A stretch of 64,000 bases of DNA from Histoplasma ohiense (GCA_017607445.1 JAEVHH010000002.1:2595501-2659500), one strand, 5' to 3'. Shown: positions 13,156-24,859, counted from the first letter of the stretch. A program made the numbers and translations. Notes: generated from the letters alone by a model not told the origin.

Positions 13156-14773
13156 ACTGCAATTTTCCTTTCCATAAAGGCGAGGTTTTCCGTCATGTCT
13201 ATATCTTCTGCGTATGGCAGAGGCGTTTCCCACCCACATTATTTCACTAATAATTTTTTGTTGCTAGTAATGCCCTTACTTCTTCCTTGTCGCATTTTTC
13301 TGAGTAAATAAACCCCTTATATTATTCCCAGGCACCACAAAGGGGAGTGTGCCGAATTACGTTGTCTCATTGGTATGCAGTTCTATGTATTTTTTCCGTT
13401 ACCATCGGTAATTATATTATTATTCTTTTCATCATTCTCAGCATTGTGCTGCTTTTCCTTGAGAGATAGTTCCCACGTCGTCGTTTACACCATTCTTTCA
13501 CTTCTACAATATCTTTCCCCTGTATTTCATTCTGTTTTATCCAGCGCCGTTCAAGAGGGGTTTGCGTTTTATATTGCACGCAGTAAGCCAAGTGAATGTC
13601 GAAAGAAATTTTACATTTGCCCTTTCCCTCGCCCTTGGTCTTAAAGGTTAGACTTGTATCTGTCGGTGCATTGTTTACAGGAATATTTTTTCTTCTTTCT
13701 CCTCCTCTGCTCTTTGCTTTGCTATAATTTTCACTATAACATTTTCCCGCTTTGTTGGTGATTTAAGTTCTTCTTACTCCGTGTTGATAATTAAATTATA
13801 TACCTCTTTCCCAGTCGCGCTTGGTCGTTCTTATTTCTTATCCTATCCTATTTATGATAAGTGATTTTTTTCTTTTTTTTTTTTTTTTTTTTTTTTTTTT
13901 GCGGTTTTTTAATATTCATGCTTCGAAAGCTCCGTCGCGCAGATTTATCATTTGATTTAATCGGAATTTCAGCTTTTATCACATCACACACCATCGCCAC
14001 AAGCCAGTCAGTACCTTGCTCATTTTTAGCCTGGTCGCGTACTGCACAAGAGAACACGAAGAACCTTGGACAAGAGAGAAAACCCGCCTTGATATAATTA
14101 TTAACCATGATCTTTAGAGCAAAGCCCGAATAACATTTCCACTTAGATCTCGCTTGGCCATAGTTATACGACTTTCGCACGTAGCGGGACTTTATGGATC
14201 CTCAGTTCCTGCTCCTTCGTTGAAAATTCAGAACTAACAAGAAACCCAAATTATACAGATAAAAGGAGAAAAGACGAATAAGGAAACCAAAGAAGCCGCA
14301 GAAGAAGGAAGTGGGAGTGAATGGCTGAGAACTGACGGCGATGATCGCTGAAAAGCTGTTAATAATGCAATAGAAGTGAGTTGCTTTGAACAATACCACG
14401 ATCAAATCCTTAATTTCTACCCGTTGCAAACCAGTTTATCTCGTACCATCCAGCCTGGTGCAGTTCATGCATGATATCCCTTTTTAGCCCAGTTACCAGA
14501 ATGCATGCATGCCCAATAACTAGAAACAAAAAGGTAAAGAATAGCAAACGAAATATACTCTAATCTACCCTATCCCGTGTGCCCAATTTAAAAGGCAAGT
14601 TTGTTTTCGTTTGAAGCAAGAAGCGAACTCCTTGTCGAGGAGCATTGTTCAAGCCGATAATCGTAACCATTCAAGTTCTTAGAAGATACAAAAAAGGTAA
14701 TTTCGCAAACACCAATACCAATTCTGATTCCAATTCCAATAAGACTGCATTTTAATACATCTTGCATGTTTCT
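13156..14773. other. Convergent 3' region with T28 tract
   Basis: Region between the 3' ends of KOG1 and the minus-strand gene at 14898. It is AT-rich and holds a T28 run at 13873-13900, preceded by a shorter T run. No coding signal was recognised in the short frames present. It probably carries the 3' UTRs and poly(A) sites of both genes. Confidence 0.5.
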
Positions 14774-14897
14774 CTAGACGCCTTTACCCTCCTTCTCCTT
14801 CGAGAGTTCCATTTCTTCCCCATAGAGGATGAGAGGGCTTTGAGATACAGGATAACATAGAGGGACCAATTTCCAAGGATCGGCGATATTTTCTATG

Positions 14898-17159
14898 TCA
14901 AAAAAAGCTTCTGGGGCCACCGCGTGTAGGCTCATCATAAAGCTTTGGGGCAGAACTAAAGTTCGCAAAGCCTCTAGTTTGATTAGAGTCACCCACGGTA
15001 TAGGACTGCAGATTGGCGAGAACGTGCCCCAATAAAACCGTTCCGGCTTCAGCTACTCCTTCCCGCTCGCCAGGGCGAAGTTGCATCTTTGTAGCCCTTT
15101 GGTGTTCTGCCTCGTCTCGTGCAATCTCGGCAATACGCTGCCGAAAAATATCTTCACCTCGGGTATCAGTGTGGAACCAGATGTTGGAGTGAACAAGTCT
15201 CGACGCGGGAGTATCTTCAAATGACTTATTAGAAGAAGCCACTTGAAGGCCTGGTGGAATTGGCAACCCGGGTGGGGGGAACTTGAATTTGAACCGTGAT
15301 CGAAGTGCATTGGGTGATTTGGAGAGAATCTCATCACTCTTGGGCCTGCTGGGAAATGCAGATGCAAATACTGAGCTCACGTCTGTGACATAGTTCGAAG
15401 AAGTGTATGTTAAGGGCATGGACGTTGATATGCTACCTGAGTCTAGCGGATAACCCTGTGCTTTCCCATTTTTAAATGTATGATGAATCTGCGGGGTTGC
15501 CGCATTCGTAGATGAAGACTGGTCTAGCTGGAGAGCTCTGAAGGGCGATTTTAGTGGGTTAGCGATTAATGGTATAGGATCGACTTTGCCCACACAATCC
15601 TTGACCTCACTTTGAAATTCCTCATCGCGATTGCTTTCACTCGCAGCTTGAGAAGTCGTGATTGTATCTTTCAGATACTTGGCTATGCTTTGTCGCTTGG
15701 TGTGCGATGGTTGGTCAGAATCGAGGCGTTGAGGAATAGTACTGACTTTAGTTTCATGAGAAGAACACATGTTAAGAGACAAGGGTGAAGCTGAGGAGAT
15801 TTTTATACTCTCTGTATCCTGGAATAATTCTGCCGTACAAGAGGTCCCACTTTCTGAACACATCCCAGGAGTCAAAGAGTGCTGTATTTTGCCGGGGCCA
15901 AACCCAGAATAATGGGAATTGCCGTTCTCTCGAATCACGGTAGATTGCTGCAACGAATAGTCATGATCGGTATGACCAGTCATCTGGCCATAGCAAGCTC
16001 TAGAATCTGCTGCCCCGTCACGGTACCCAGCACATCTTGGAGAATCAGTGGGACAAGAATTTTGCACTTGGTTACTGCTGCAGGATGGTCCCGGCGGATA
16101 ATGACCAGTTTGAAGGTTGCTTTGAGACACCATACTGTATTGTAACGCTCTCAATGCCTGCTTTTCTTCCTGTTTGGTAGGGCTGATATCGTCAGGAACC
16201 ATTACGCGAGGACCGGCTTCTGGCGTGTCGATACTTCTGTGAGGTACGGCTGCAGGCCGAGGATTCTGGCGAGGGAGATTAGTACCCAAGTTTTGTTTAT
16301 AATATCCAAATGCCGCTGTATGGCCCGGGTGCGGTTGCCGTCGTATTCCGTGTATCCATTGAGGAGCACGTTGGGGTGATGCCCTTTGGAAGCCAAACAT
16401 ATTTGATCTGTGATCAAATGTTGTAACGTTCCTGAGTGGGTGGTTAGCTGTGATTGCGCTGGGAGTAAGAAACCGAGCGGGTAGCCTTGCGCCATAGCTC
16501 TGATTGCGGCGATCCATCTCATTGGAATCTTCGTTTAGATCTTCGAGACTGAACGGTATCCACGATTTCGAGCCTTTGTTCCGACTATGTGTTCGAAGAG
16601 CGAATGAACTTAGGGAGATGGGCCTTGAAGAGGGAAGGTTATCGATGTCGTCTAGTTCTGCGCTCGATTTCCGTGACCTCGCTGCTCGAAAAGGGGAATG
16701 ATGAAACGACGAATCGCGGAATTTACTTTCAGAATTGCAACTGGCTAGACGCGTAGTTTGGGGGATTTGATCGTCTGCTACTGTAATATCAGGCGGCGCA
16801 GCGAAGCTAGCAGAGGAGCACACAAGAGGTAGTGTCCTGCTCGTAAAGGGGGAAGATGTGCATGGGGAAGAGGTAGCCTCCGGGGATATTGAAGAGCATG
16901 GGTTGTTAGTGTCAACAGGAGATTGTTTTGTAAACTGCTCTGGATAACAAATCGGCATGGCAATCTCTTCAGCTGCTGTTGCTATCAGGTCTGTTTGCAT
17001 TGTTCCATCGCCTGAGAGACAAATATCATTGTTTTTTGTTGTTATAGGGGCCATGGGACCCGCAACAACAAGCCCATCATCGGAACCAGTGGAGCTTTCC
17101 TGAGCCACATCCCTATTATCATCATCAATATCCACCCCGGAACAGATATCAGAGTCCAT
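14898..17159 (-). CDS. Uncharacterised Ser/Pro-rich protein; possible C-terminal frameshift
   Basis: A 753-codon open frame without recognisable catalytic domain. It is rich in Ser, Pro, Thr and Asn; the N-terminus is acidic and the middle disordered. The likely conserved part is C-terminal (about residues 630-750): FKFKFPPPGLPIPPGLQ, then SNIWFHTDTRGEDIFRQRI and GTVLLGHVLANLQSYTVGD, ending GGPRSFF. The stop falls immediately after a run of seven T (read on the minus strand; forward 14900-14906). With six T the frame would continue DIENIADPWKLVPLCYP for about 41 more residues, ending at 14774. I recall related fungal proteins continuing past this point with an aromatic/Asp segment, so a homopolymer error or a real frameshift is likely. 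The start at 17159 is also uncertain, because another long frame lies directly upstream and could be joined by splicing. Function unknown. Confidence 0.7.
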   Translation of the reverse strand: MDSDICSGVDIDDDNRDVAQESSTGSDDGLVVAGPMAPITTKNNDICLSGDGTMQTDLIATAAEEIAMPICYPEQFTKQSPVDTNNPCSSISPEATSSPCTSSPFTSRTLPLVCSSASFAAPPDITVADDQIPQTTRLASCNSESKFRDSSFHHSPFRAARSRKSSAELDDIDNLPSSRPISLSSFALRTHSRNKGSKSWIPFSLEDLNEDSNEMDRRNQSYGARLPARFLTPSAITANHPLRNVTTFDHRSNMFGFQRASPQRAPQWIHGIRRQPHPGHTAAFGYYKQNLGTNLPRQNPRPAAVPHRSIDTPEAGPRVMVPDDISPTKQEEKQALRALQYSMVSQSNLQTGHYPPGPSCSSNQVQNSCPTDSPRCAGYRDGAADSRACYGQMTGHTDHDYSLQQSTVIRENGNSHYSGFGPGKIQHSLTPGMCSESGTSCTAELFQDTESIKISSASPLSLNMCSSHETKVSTIPQRLDSDQPSHTKRQSIAKYLKDTITTSQAASESNRDEEFQSEVKDCVGKVDPIPLIANPLKSPFRALQLDQSSSTNAATPQIHHTFKNGKAQGYPLDSGSISTSMPLTYTSSNYVTDVSSVFASAFPSRPKSDEILSKSPNALRSRFKFKFPPPGLPIPPGLQVASSNKSFEDTPASRLVHSNIWFHTDTRGEDIFRQRIAEIARDEAEHQRATKMQLRPGEREGVAEAGTVLLGHVLANLQSYTVGDSNQTRGFANFSSAPKLYDEPTRGGPRSFF

Positions 17160-18935
17160 GAGCCCAGACTCCGTTGCTACAAAACCAACATGAGTTCTGC
17201 CAGGAACTATACTCTCGACTGCTTGAGTGGGCCTTTTTTTGTGAGATCGGGATCCTAGAGATATTTGTTGTCAGTCTCGATGAAGCGCAACGGAAGGAGA
17301 TATGGTAGGGGCATTGGTAGCCTGAAAATGCCAATACATACTGCGATGGGTTTTCTTGGGGTACAGGGCCTCCATTATACCACATACATCTACAGGACAG
17401 CTGTGAGTGCAGGAAAGCAACAGAGCTTATGCGAAGGGAAGCTTTTCTGTTGGAGATTTGTAACTGATTTCTCACAGGGAAGCAAAGACGCCGCCTCACG
17501 TGCTGCAAAGAAAAATCCAGCAGGAAGGAGGACTCTGGTTCAATGCTGCAGACTGCAGAAATAGGGAGATAGAGCGGATTTTTGGAGGGAAAAGGAAATA
17601 CCTCCAATGGATTTAGATGATCCGATCCTGATTCACCTCCCCTGTCTTGAACCCCTGATTCGGATACAGAAACGTGTCCAGACAAGAAGTGAGGCCGAGA
17701 TACAACTCTGCAGCCGTGCCCCATTATTTATCTTTCTGATACTGTGCTAATGAACCACCTTTGTGTGTGCTGCACAGTGTATCGAAGATTCCAGTTCAAG
17801 AAAGGTCTTGAAGGCCCTAGACAAAGAACGAATGATAAAAGAAATGGGACCAGAGAATCAGGATCGCGATGCTTGGAAGACTAAGTGAATGAATTCTTTT
17901 TCGGAACAAAATCCACGGCAAAGAAAGGAGTACATAATATGCAAGGGGTTGCGAATATTACTCCCAAAAATATTCAAATCGTCGTCGTGAAGAGGAAGTA
18001 TGGAGTATCCGCTGAGTGTGTCCACCAAACGCAGGGCTTGATATGTACCAGTCCGATGCAGGCATAAAAACGAAAGACTTGACCGCTGTAAGTGAAATCT
18101 ACAGCAAAGCCCACTTCAGGCTAATAATCGAATAATTCGCTCCCGTCGGAGCTTAAGTCTGACATAAAAGAAGTACAATACATGCCAAAAGGCGAGGGCA
18201 AGAGCAGGAAGAATGAGTGATCGAAGAGAGTAGTAAAGTTATGGTCAGCTTTCCGTCTCACCCACAGAAAGCAAAGATAGAGAAGATAAACATTGCCCTG
18301 GAACATCTTGAGCCTATGGCCTGGCATTCTAGTTCTGATCACAACGGGTCGGAAATGATAAAAGACGTGGCTGTTCTTGAGTGGAACTTCAAGAGTTGGC
18401 AACCATTCATGTTTCTGAAGGCTATTATATATTATTTTACTGACGACGTATTTTATGATATTGTATTGTATTGTAACCACTTCTTGGCAATTTGGAGTCC
18501 TCATTTACTATACAGAATACACACAACGAAGAGACTTGAAAGATAAATCACACGGATATTTATCATCCAGGTCATAACTGGCCCCCCATGTCCAAATTTG
18601 CGGGAGCCGAAATATGAAGAAAACGTAGTCAAAACAAAGGTCATTAATCAATCACAAAGCCCTAACTAAGAAATGCAAGATCCATACCCCCGAAGCAAGT
18701 CACCTGGCTTCGCACTCTGTCGTCGCATATGATCCCGTGTTGCGTCATCATGGGAAACTTCTAGAGCTCCAATATGCTTGCTCATCTCATTCTGGGGCAC
18801 CTGAGCTGCATCCACGGGGCCCTTGTCCAAAAATTTCCAGTTCGAGAGCTTAAAAAAATGAGGGGAAAAAAAATGAGGTTGAAGAATGAGAGAGTGATAT
18901 CCTCCCTTTCCTACACAAGCTCGGCGGGTTTCAGC
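17160..18935. other. Upstream region of the 14898-17159 gene, with an open frame at 17149-17724
   Basis: Minus-strand bases 17724-17149 are open for 191 codons in a frame different from the downstream gene. They contain plausible donors and an acceptor-like TTTTGTAG just before the downstream ATG, so they may be 5' exon or intron sequence of that gene. The rest, 17725-18935, shows only short frames without recognisable products and includes the 3' flank of the dehydrin-like gene. Confidence 0.4.
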
Positions 18936-19734
18936 CTACTTGCGGGTTGCGTTACCACCAACTGTGCGGCTGTTGTCAAGGTCTGAGTCGACGCTATTGT
19001 TTGGATGCTTTGTTAGCTGGCCGGTCTTTCTGTGATGGTAAACGTTCATGCACACGGGTAGTAGCTAACGCGGCATAACTCTTCTCATTTTACTCACCGT
19101 GGGTCGAGTTTGTTCCCGACATTGGAACTGTGGGGACCAGCAGTGCGGTCTGCTGTTCCTGACCCAACACTTGACTTCGTGGCGTTTGAGCTGGATTGGC
19201 CTGTTGCGTGATGACCTGTTCCTGAACCAAAGGCTTGACTGGTACCCCCAATCCCGCCGGACATTGGATCAGTGTGTATCGGACCGGTCCCTCCAGAGCT
19301 TTTGTGGCCGGTTGTTCCGCCGGTTGCGCCGCCCACTGCTCCTGTACCAAGGGCTGAACCAGTACTACGAGTGCTCGTGGACATCCGTGGATTGTCTGTC
19401 ATTTAGCACGTCAGCTTATCTCCACAAGCTTAAGACTTGAGAGTTACATACACTGGTCCTCCGTCACCCGGGGGTCGAGTTTGTTGGCGACGTTTGAGGA
19501 ATGTGGTGGCTGAATGCTGGAAGTCGTGCCTCCACCGGTGCTCTGGGTTGTTCCTTGGGTGGTCCCCTGGGTGCCGTGATGTCCTTGACCTACTCAGAAT
19601 TGTTAGTCCAATCATAGGCGACAATGCGAATGTGAGATGAGAGTAGCCATACCGACACCAGAGGTGGTTTGGGTATCGCCATGGTGCGAATGGCCGGTCA
19701 CGGCATCCTTTGCTTTCTGTACTATATTTGACAT
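18936..19734 (-). CDS. Dehydrin-like protein with DPR motifs (DprA family)
   Basis: Four exons, 19734-19653, 19589-19452, 19395-19098 and 18993-18936, give a 191-residue Gly/Ser/Thr/His-rich hydrophilic protein. The N-terminus is MSNIVQKAKDAVTGHSHHGD. Two copies of the family signature are seen: PHSSNVANKLDPRVTEDQ (exon 2) and PHSSNVGNKLDPRVDSDLDN (split by intron 3 within the Arg codon). Intron 3 is decisive: read through, exon 3 stops right after DPR because the donor GTGAGT creates TGA; spliced, the motif completes as RVDSDLDNSR and ends at TAG 18938-18936. Established knowledge: DPR-motif proteins in Aspergillus conidia act as dehydrin-like protectants against oxidative, osmotic or cold stress. 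The shared 1.6-kb upstream region contains a perfect CRE-type site. The family is inferred from the motif; the particular paralogue is not resolved. Confidence 0.85.
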
Positions 19735-21328
19735 GATTGTGGTCACAACGAATAGGCTGCTGATTCAAGAAGCTAAAGTGAAGATTTTAGAAAATACAAG
19801 GGAAAAATAGCATTTAATATGAATGTGTTGTGATTTTGATAATGTTGATGAAATAAATATAATCTATGGGTGTTGACGTCTTCTTTTATAGAGAAATTAC
19901 TACGTTTACTTCCGTAAACGCATAATTCAATAAATTGTCGTAATCCATGAATATTGGACCACCTCATAATCAAGATATAATAAAAGCTCCAGTGGGGCAA
20001 ATGCAGTAATCATGACGGCGAAAATATCGGTCTCAGCCAATGCCGATGAATCCCCACCACACGAAACTTGTAGGAGCGGAGGCTAGAGTAGAGTAATGTG
20101 AAGTGCGGAAAGAACTTGGTCAAACTCTCAAGTAGCTCCCCTCTCCCTGAGATGCCCGACAATCATGAGATAAACCTGACGTCATATTTACAAGCCACAG
20201 TTGGTTACTCCTGGCACCTGGTTATTGACCTTTCATACTCGTCACATCAATCGATCGTTTTCCGTCTGATACGTCATTAACCTGATATCACCTCATGATG
20301 GGCTAGCGGCAAAGGCATGATGAGATGTAGATAGTATCACAAAATATGGCTCAATGCGCGAAATCATTCCAGCCAATCTTGGTTTATCGAGATAATTACT
20401 AATATCAGATAATCCTACACTGCACCATGGGAACCTCAAAGCACATCAACATAAAACATGGTACATCTCCCATTAAATACGATTAGATCCAAAGGTCTCG
20501 GACAACATGCAGATATGCTGGGAAATCGGGATGGCTCGTTGAGTTAGAGACGATGGAGGAGGTTTACGAAAGAAAAAAGTTCGCGAAAGGGGAAAAGAGC
20601 CAGAAACAAAAATGTGGACGCTGCCAGAATCCACGGCGACATCGTCAATGCGAACGATATGTTATTCTTCTAAGTGTATACTTTTGTGTTTTTTCAAAAG
20701 TGTCAGGGTGGCTGATCTTGGCGGAGCCTTCAAAGTTATATATCTCAGAGAAAACTTCATATACATAAACTGGAGACAGGGATATAAAAATTAGCTCTAT
20801 TAGGAGACAAATTTATACATATATACCTTCTTAGTGATATAGAATTGTTGAATAGATGAAGTTGAATATTGAGATTCATTCAAACAGTTGTAAATCTCAA
20901 ACGGCATACAGAATAGTCTTGTTGCGAGTCAGGGAACATAAGTTTTATTGTGCTTGTCCTTTTAGGATTAGTGCAGGACTTGGCAGAAGTTCGAATCGGG
21001 TTAGTACACGCCCTCCGCTGAAACAAACCAATGCCGTGGGACGCTTGTGGTTGGTGCTGGAGCCAGGTCATGTGACCCAGTGTCTTCGCCGCCTGGGGTT
21101 TGGTGGAGGAGCAGCAAGCATCCAGAGCAATCCCTTCAACAACCTCATCTCCATCTATTCCTGTTTGTCGTCTTCTGTTCTTTAGATCATTTCTGCGTTG
21201 CTGCACTCGTAGAGCCTTTATCGAACAATTTCCTGTTCGTCCAAACCTACTAACTACCACACTCTCGATGACTAGCCTCCTCCCGTGGGCGACGACCTAG
21301 TGGATTGGTCTGTGCAAATCTCAACATC
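19735..21328. promoter_or_regulatory. Divergent upstream region of the dehydrin-like and RING genes
   Basis: Shared 1.6-kb region between two divergently transcribed genes. It holds the palindrome TGACGTCA at 20177-20184, a further ACGTCA at 20271-20276 and a CCCCT STRE-like element near 20143. No protein-coding frame or RNA gene was recognised. A tRNA B-box-like string near 20988 lacks a matching acceptor stem. Confidence 0.5.
20177..20184. promoter_or_regulatory. CRE/ATF-type palindrome TGACGTCA upstream of the dehydrin-like gene
   Basis: Perfect 8-bp palindrome, the consensus site for CREB/ATF-type bZIP factors such as fungal AtfA/Atf1. It lies 443 bp upstream of the dehydrin-like ATG. 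The match is seen in the sequence; regulation by AtfA is inference from known stress control of this family. Confidence 0.5.
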
Positions 21329-24073
21329 ATGCGTCCTCCTCGCCTTATTCTTCTACTGGCCTGCTTTATTTTCCTCCCGATCTTTCTGACCACCTTGTCG
21401 CTCCTTTTCTCTCACCCGCAACATGGCTCCGCCTCCCAATCCTCGGTTTCTGGCCGGGCCGGGCGCCTCAGAGCCCTCTTCTCTTTCCATGCACCCTCCT
21501 CCCTATTCCCGCCCTCCGCGATGATAAGCCTTACAGACGATAACTCAACCTTCTTCCTGGCCCGGCCTGCTGCGTTTGGGCCAACTTTGCCATCCAGCGG
21601 ATTAAGCGGTCAGCTTTGGATTGGAAGCGGCTTCGGTGATGACGTCTTGCGAAAAGGGGGCGTAAGTACCGGGGCTGAAGGAGAGCTCGGTTGCTCCGAT
21701 GTTCCAGGATGGGAGGATAACGATAAAAATCAGAATCATGATGTTGGCTCCGGCCAGGGAACCGCGAAACTTACTTCTGGCATCAAAAAGAAAAATACTG
21801 CCAACAAGCCCGTGAAGGCGCTAAATGAACGGCGTGACGAACACTCTTCCGATCTCGTTGGATTTAGTGATCAAACGAATCACCCGTCAAAAGAAGATGG
21901 AACAGATGATCACTTGCATCATCCTCTTCCGGCGTCCGGTCCTCCTGGTCTCCCAAGCGCTGCCAAAGGCAAAGAACCAGCCCATGCTGATATCCAATCT
22001 TTGCAAGAGAGTGCCGAAATTAGAGGAAAGATTGTTCTGCTGAGTAGAGGAGGATGCGGATTTTTGGAAAAAGTTAAATGGACTCAACGAAGGGGTGGTA
22101 TAGCATTGGTTGTTGGCGATGATACCAGAGGTGGTGGATTGGTGACCATGTATGCCCGTGGAGACACTTCTAACATAACAATTCCCGCCATATTTACGTC
22201 CCATACCACCGCACATCTCCTGTCCTCCCTTATTCCGTCCGAGGCGCAGTCCGACCCCAGCTCCGTTGAGGACCAATCAAAGGCCAGTTTTGTAGGCAAG
22301 CCAGCAAATATTGAAAATTCTCGCAAACCCACAACAGCTACACATGTTGCAACTCAGCCAACTAAAATGGCGGATTCGACATCCTATCCCCCAAGCAAAG
22401 GTTTCTTTCAGTCGCTATTTTCGGCCTTCGGGCTCGGTCGTGATAAAGCCAGTCCTTGGCAGCTCCAGGAGGATAGCCGTCGCCCGCCAAGCAGTGGAAA
22501 CATTGACTGGGTTATGCAAAATGAATTTGACGACGAAGAAACGTCTCCTAAATCAAGGAAGCCTACACCAAATAATATGAGGAAAGAAAACGGGGATGAC
22601 ATATCTCTTGAATCTCACCAAGGTGGGAGTGATGATTTCGTTATAGGAGTTCAGGATTGGCGAGATCCCGATCTCGTGGCACCCCCCAAAACCAATAACC
22701 CTCCACAAACTACATTGAAACCTAAATCGTCTAGCGTCAAACAGAAGGATGATCAAGCTGGAGTACTCGGTGGGGATAATACCAATGGCCCCGGTGGCAG
22801 CGGTCTCAAAGGAGGAAGTATCACTCCGGGAAGCGGCGAATATTCCTCCCAAGATAAATCAGCAGTCGATAAGGGAACTGGGAGGGATCCTAGTTCCCCT
22901 CCAGGTGCGGCAGATTCTCGGTATGGAAACTCAAAACAAGATTCGCATTGGTGGTCTGGGTGGGGGAAAACAAGCGATGATGATCAGATTTCGACTTCAT
23001 CAAACGATAGAGATAAAGGACAACAGAACATGAACGTCAAAGAGACCTCCACTCCCCTGCAAAAGTCTTCGAAAGAGAGGGGTAAGCACCCGGAACACGA
23101 AGGTCTTTGGGTCACCTTGACTCCAACGAGCATGTCTACCAGTCCCTTTTTCGACACCCTCTTGGTTTTGGTTGTCAGCCCATTGATAACACTTACGGTT
23201 GTGTATGCATTGCTATTGCTTCGCTCTCGGATTCGACGCCGTCGTTGGCGCGCACCTAAAGCTGTCGTCGACCGGCTCCCTGTTAGAACGTATCATTCCA
23301 TACCATCCGGATCACCATCTTCGACTAGTTCTCAGACTGCAACCTCTCCCGAAGCATCATCTGCATCTTCTCCTCTCCTGTCCCATTCCCGCGCTCGATC
23401 CCCACGACCCAGACCGCGTTCTCAAACCACCGCTGGCATTGTAGCCTCTTCTTCACATGACGCCACAAACTCATCGACTAATGCTGAAAAATCGAACTCA
23501 GATTCGAGCCTGTGGCGCCGAAGATATACAGGCAGACAAGTTGAGTGCGTTGTCTGCCTCGAAGAGTATATTGATGGACAGAGCAGAGTGATGAGCCTCC
23601 CTTGTGGACATGAATTCCACGCAGAGTGCATGTGAGTAATTCTCTCCATTTTGCTGTTTTTAATCTATTCAAATTAGCGTACTGATTAGCCTTGTTCCAG
23701 TACCCCTTGGCTTACTACACGTCGACGAACTTGTCCGATATGCAAGGGTGATGTTGTACGATCCATGGGGGGCCCATCATCTAGTGATCAGACTTTGGGA
23801 GGCCCTGAGCGAATGTCAGAAGACATCCAAGCCCGTATTGCTGAAACGCGAAACGATTCTCCATCAGCAGCTGTTCCTATATCTAACGTTTCTGGCTTTA
23901 TCAATTCCGACCTAGAGCGTGGCGATGATTCCAGGGTGTCGCTTCTTAACCGCTCCGAGGCTCCAAATCCCCAATCTAGTTGGAGGAGCCTTGCATCCTT
24001 AAGCATTTCTGCATTAAATGGGGATTCAGTGTGGCATCAATCCCGAAGCCCTCGGTCTGATCGAAACCGTTAA
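21329..24073 (+). CDS. PA-TM-RING family E3 ubiquitin ligase
   Basis: Two exons, 21329-23631 and 23701-24073, encode 891 residues. An N-terminal signal/anchor (MRPPRLILLLACFIFLPIF) is followed by a lumenal region with a protease-associated domain at about 230-300 (RGKIVLLSRGGCGFLEKV; VVGDD; ITIPAIFTSH). A long, low-complexity acidic/Ser-rich insert follows, then one transmembrane helix at about 610-635 with a basic stop-transfer RSRIRRRRW. A RING-H2 domain starts near 740: CVVCLEEY, then CGHEFHAEC completed across the intron as ITPWLTTRRRTCPICKG, so all eight zinc ligands (C3H2C3) are present. Members such as RNF13 ubiquitinate cargo at endosome and vacuole membranes. The start is the first ATG of the frame. 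The lumenal insert between PA and TM is unusually long; substrate unknown. Confidence 0.9.
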
Positions 24074-24859
24074 TATCGAACTTTCCTCTCAACTTCTTTA
24101 TATATATTTTTAATACTACAGAGTTTCTAATCTGTACCCCATTCACCTTCCAGGCATATCTGTTCCCTTTGTATCTTTGGTTTAGCGAACGTGGGGGTTT
24201 ATTCGATTACTGGGTACCTCGGCGTTGTACATGTGACTATTGTTAATTGAAACAAAATTAAACGAGTGGCTTTAGCTTTGCGATCTCAGTGTTTATAGGA
24301 TGGCACAAGAATGGATGTCATTTGTTGTTTTGCTTCAGATTAGTTGGTATCATCGTAGGAGGTCTTCCTTTTATCGAATTGAGATCCAATTTCTAAAATT
24401 AACAGGCTATGATGATGAGATGAAGATGAAGAAGACTCGTAACGCTGGTTTTTTGTTACGCAGGCATAAATTGCTTCCCATCAGCTTTTAATACACCCGT
24501 TTGTGGGGGAAAAGGGAAGGTCTCAATCAAATCTCATTGTCTTGTGAGTTCGTCTTCTTTATATAACTCCCCCAATTTACCTAGGTAGAATATCTATAAA
24601 ATAAAGTTTAGACATGTCACATGCCTGACGTCATTCTTCCCTGTACCCAAAGTCGCTCCAGCTTCGACAGAATACTTGTATCCTCTTAACGACCGGCTCA
24701 TTTATATACATTACAATCTCAACTCCTTGTTCATACAAAAGAGAACGTGGCGGTCAGTCCTACACATATTTCATCTAGCTTAACTAACTGGCCAACACAT
24801 CAAGGGAGAGGGAATTCCAACTCGCGCCACTCATACTCTCGTATCCATCCGCATATAAT
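24074..24859. promoter_or_regulatory. Region upstream of the RRT8/EI24-like gene
   Basis: Carries the 3' flank of the RING gene and the promoter of the next gene. A perfect TGACGTCA lies at 24626-24633. A short 63-codon frame at 24300 shows nothing recognisable. Confidence 0.5.
24626..24633. promoter_or_regulatory. CRE/ATF-type palindrome TGACGTCA upstream of the RRT8-like gene
   Basis: Second perfect TGACGTCA noticed in the window, 227 bp upstream of the membrane-protein ATG. The match is direct; function as an AtfA/Atf1 site is inference. Confidence 0.45.

Noticed and set aside
20984..21000. tRNA B-box-like AGTTCGAATC
   Set aside because: No A box, acceptor stem or anticodon arm can be arranged around it.
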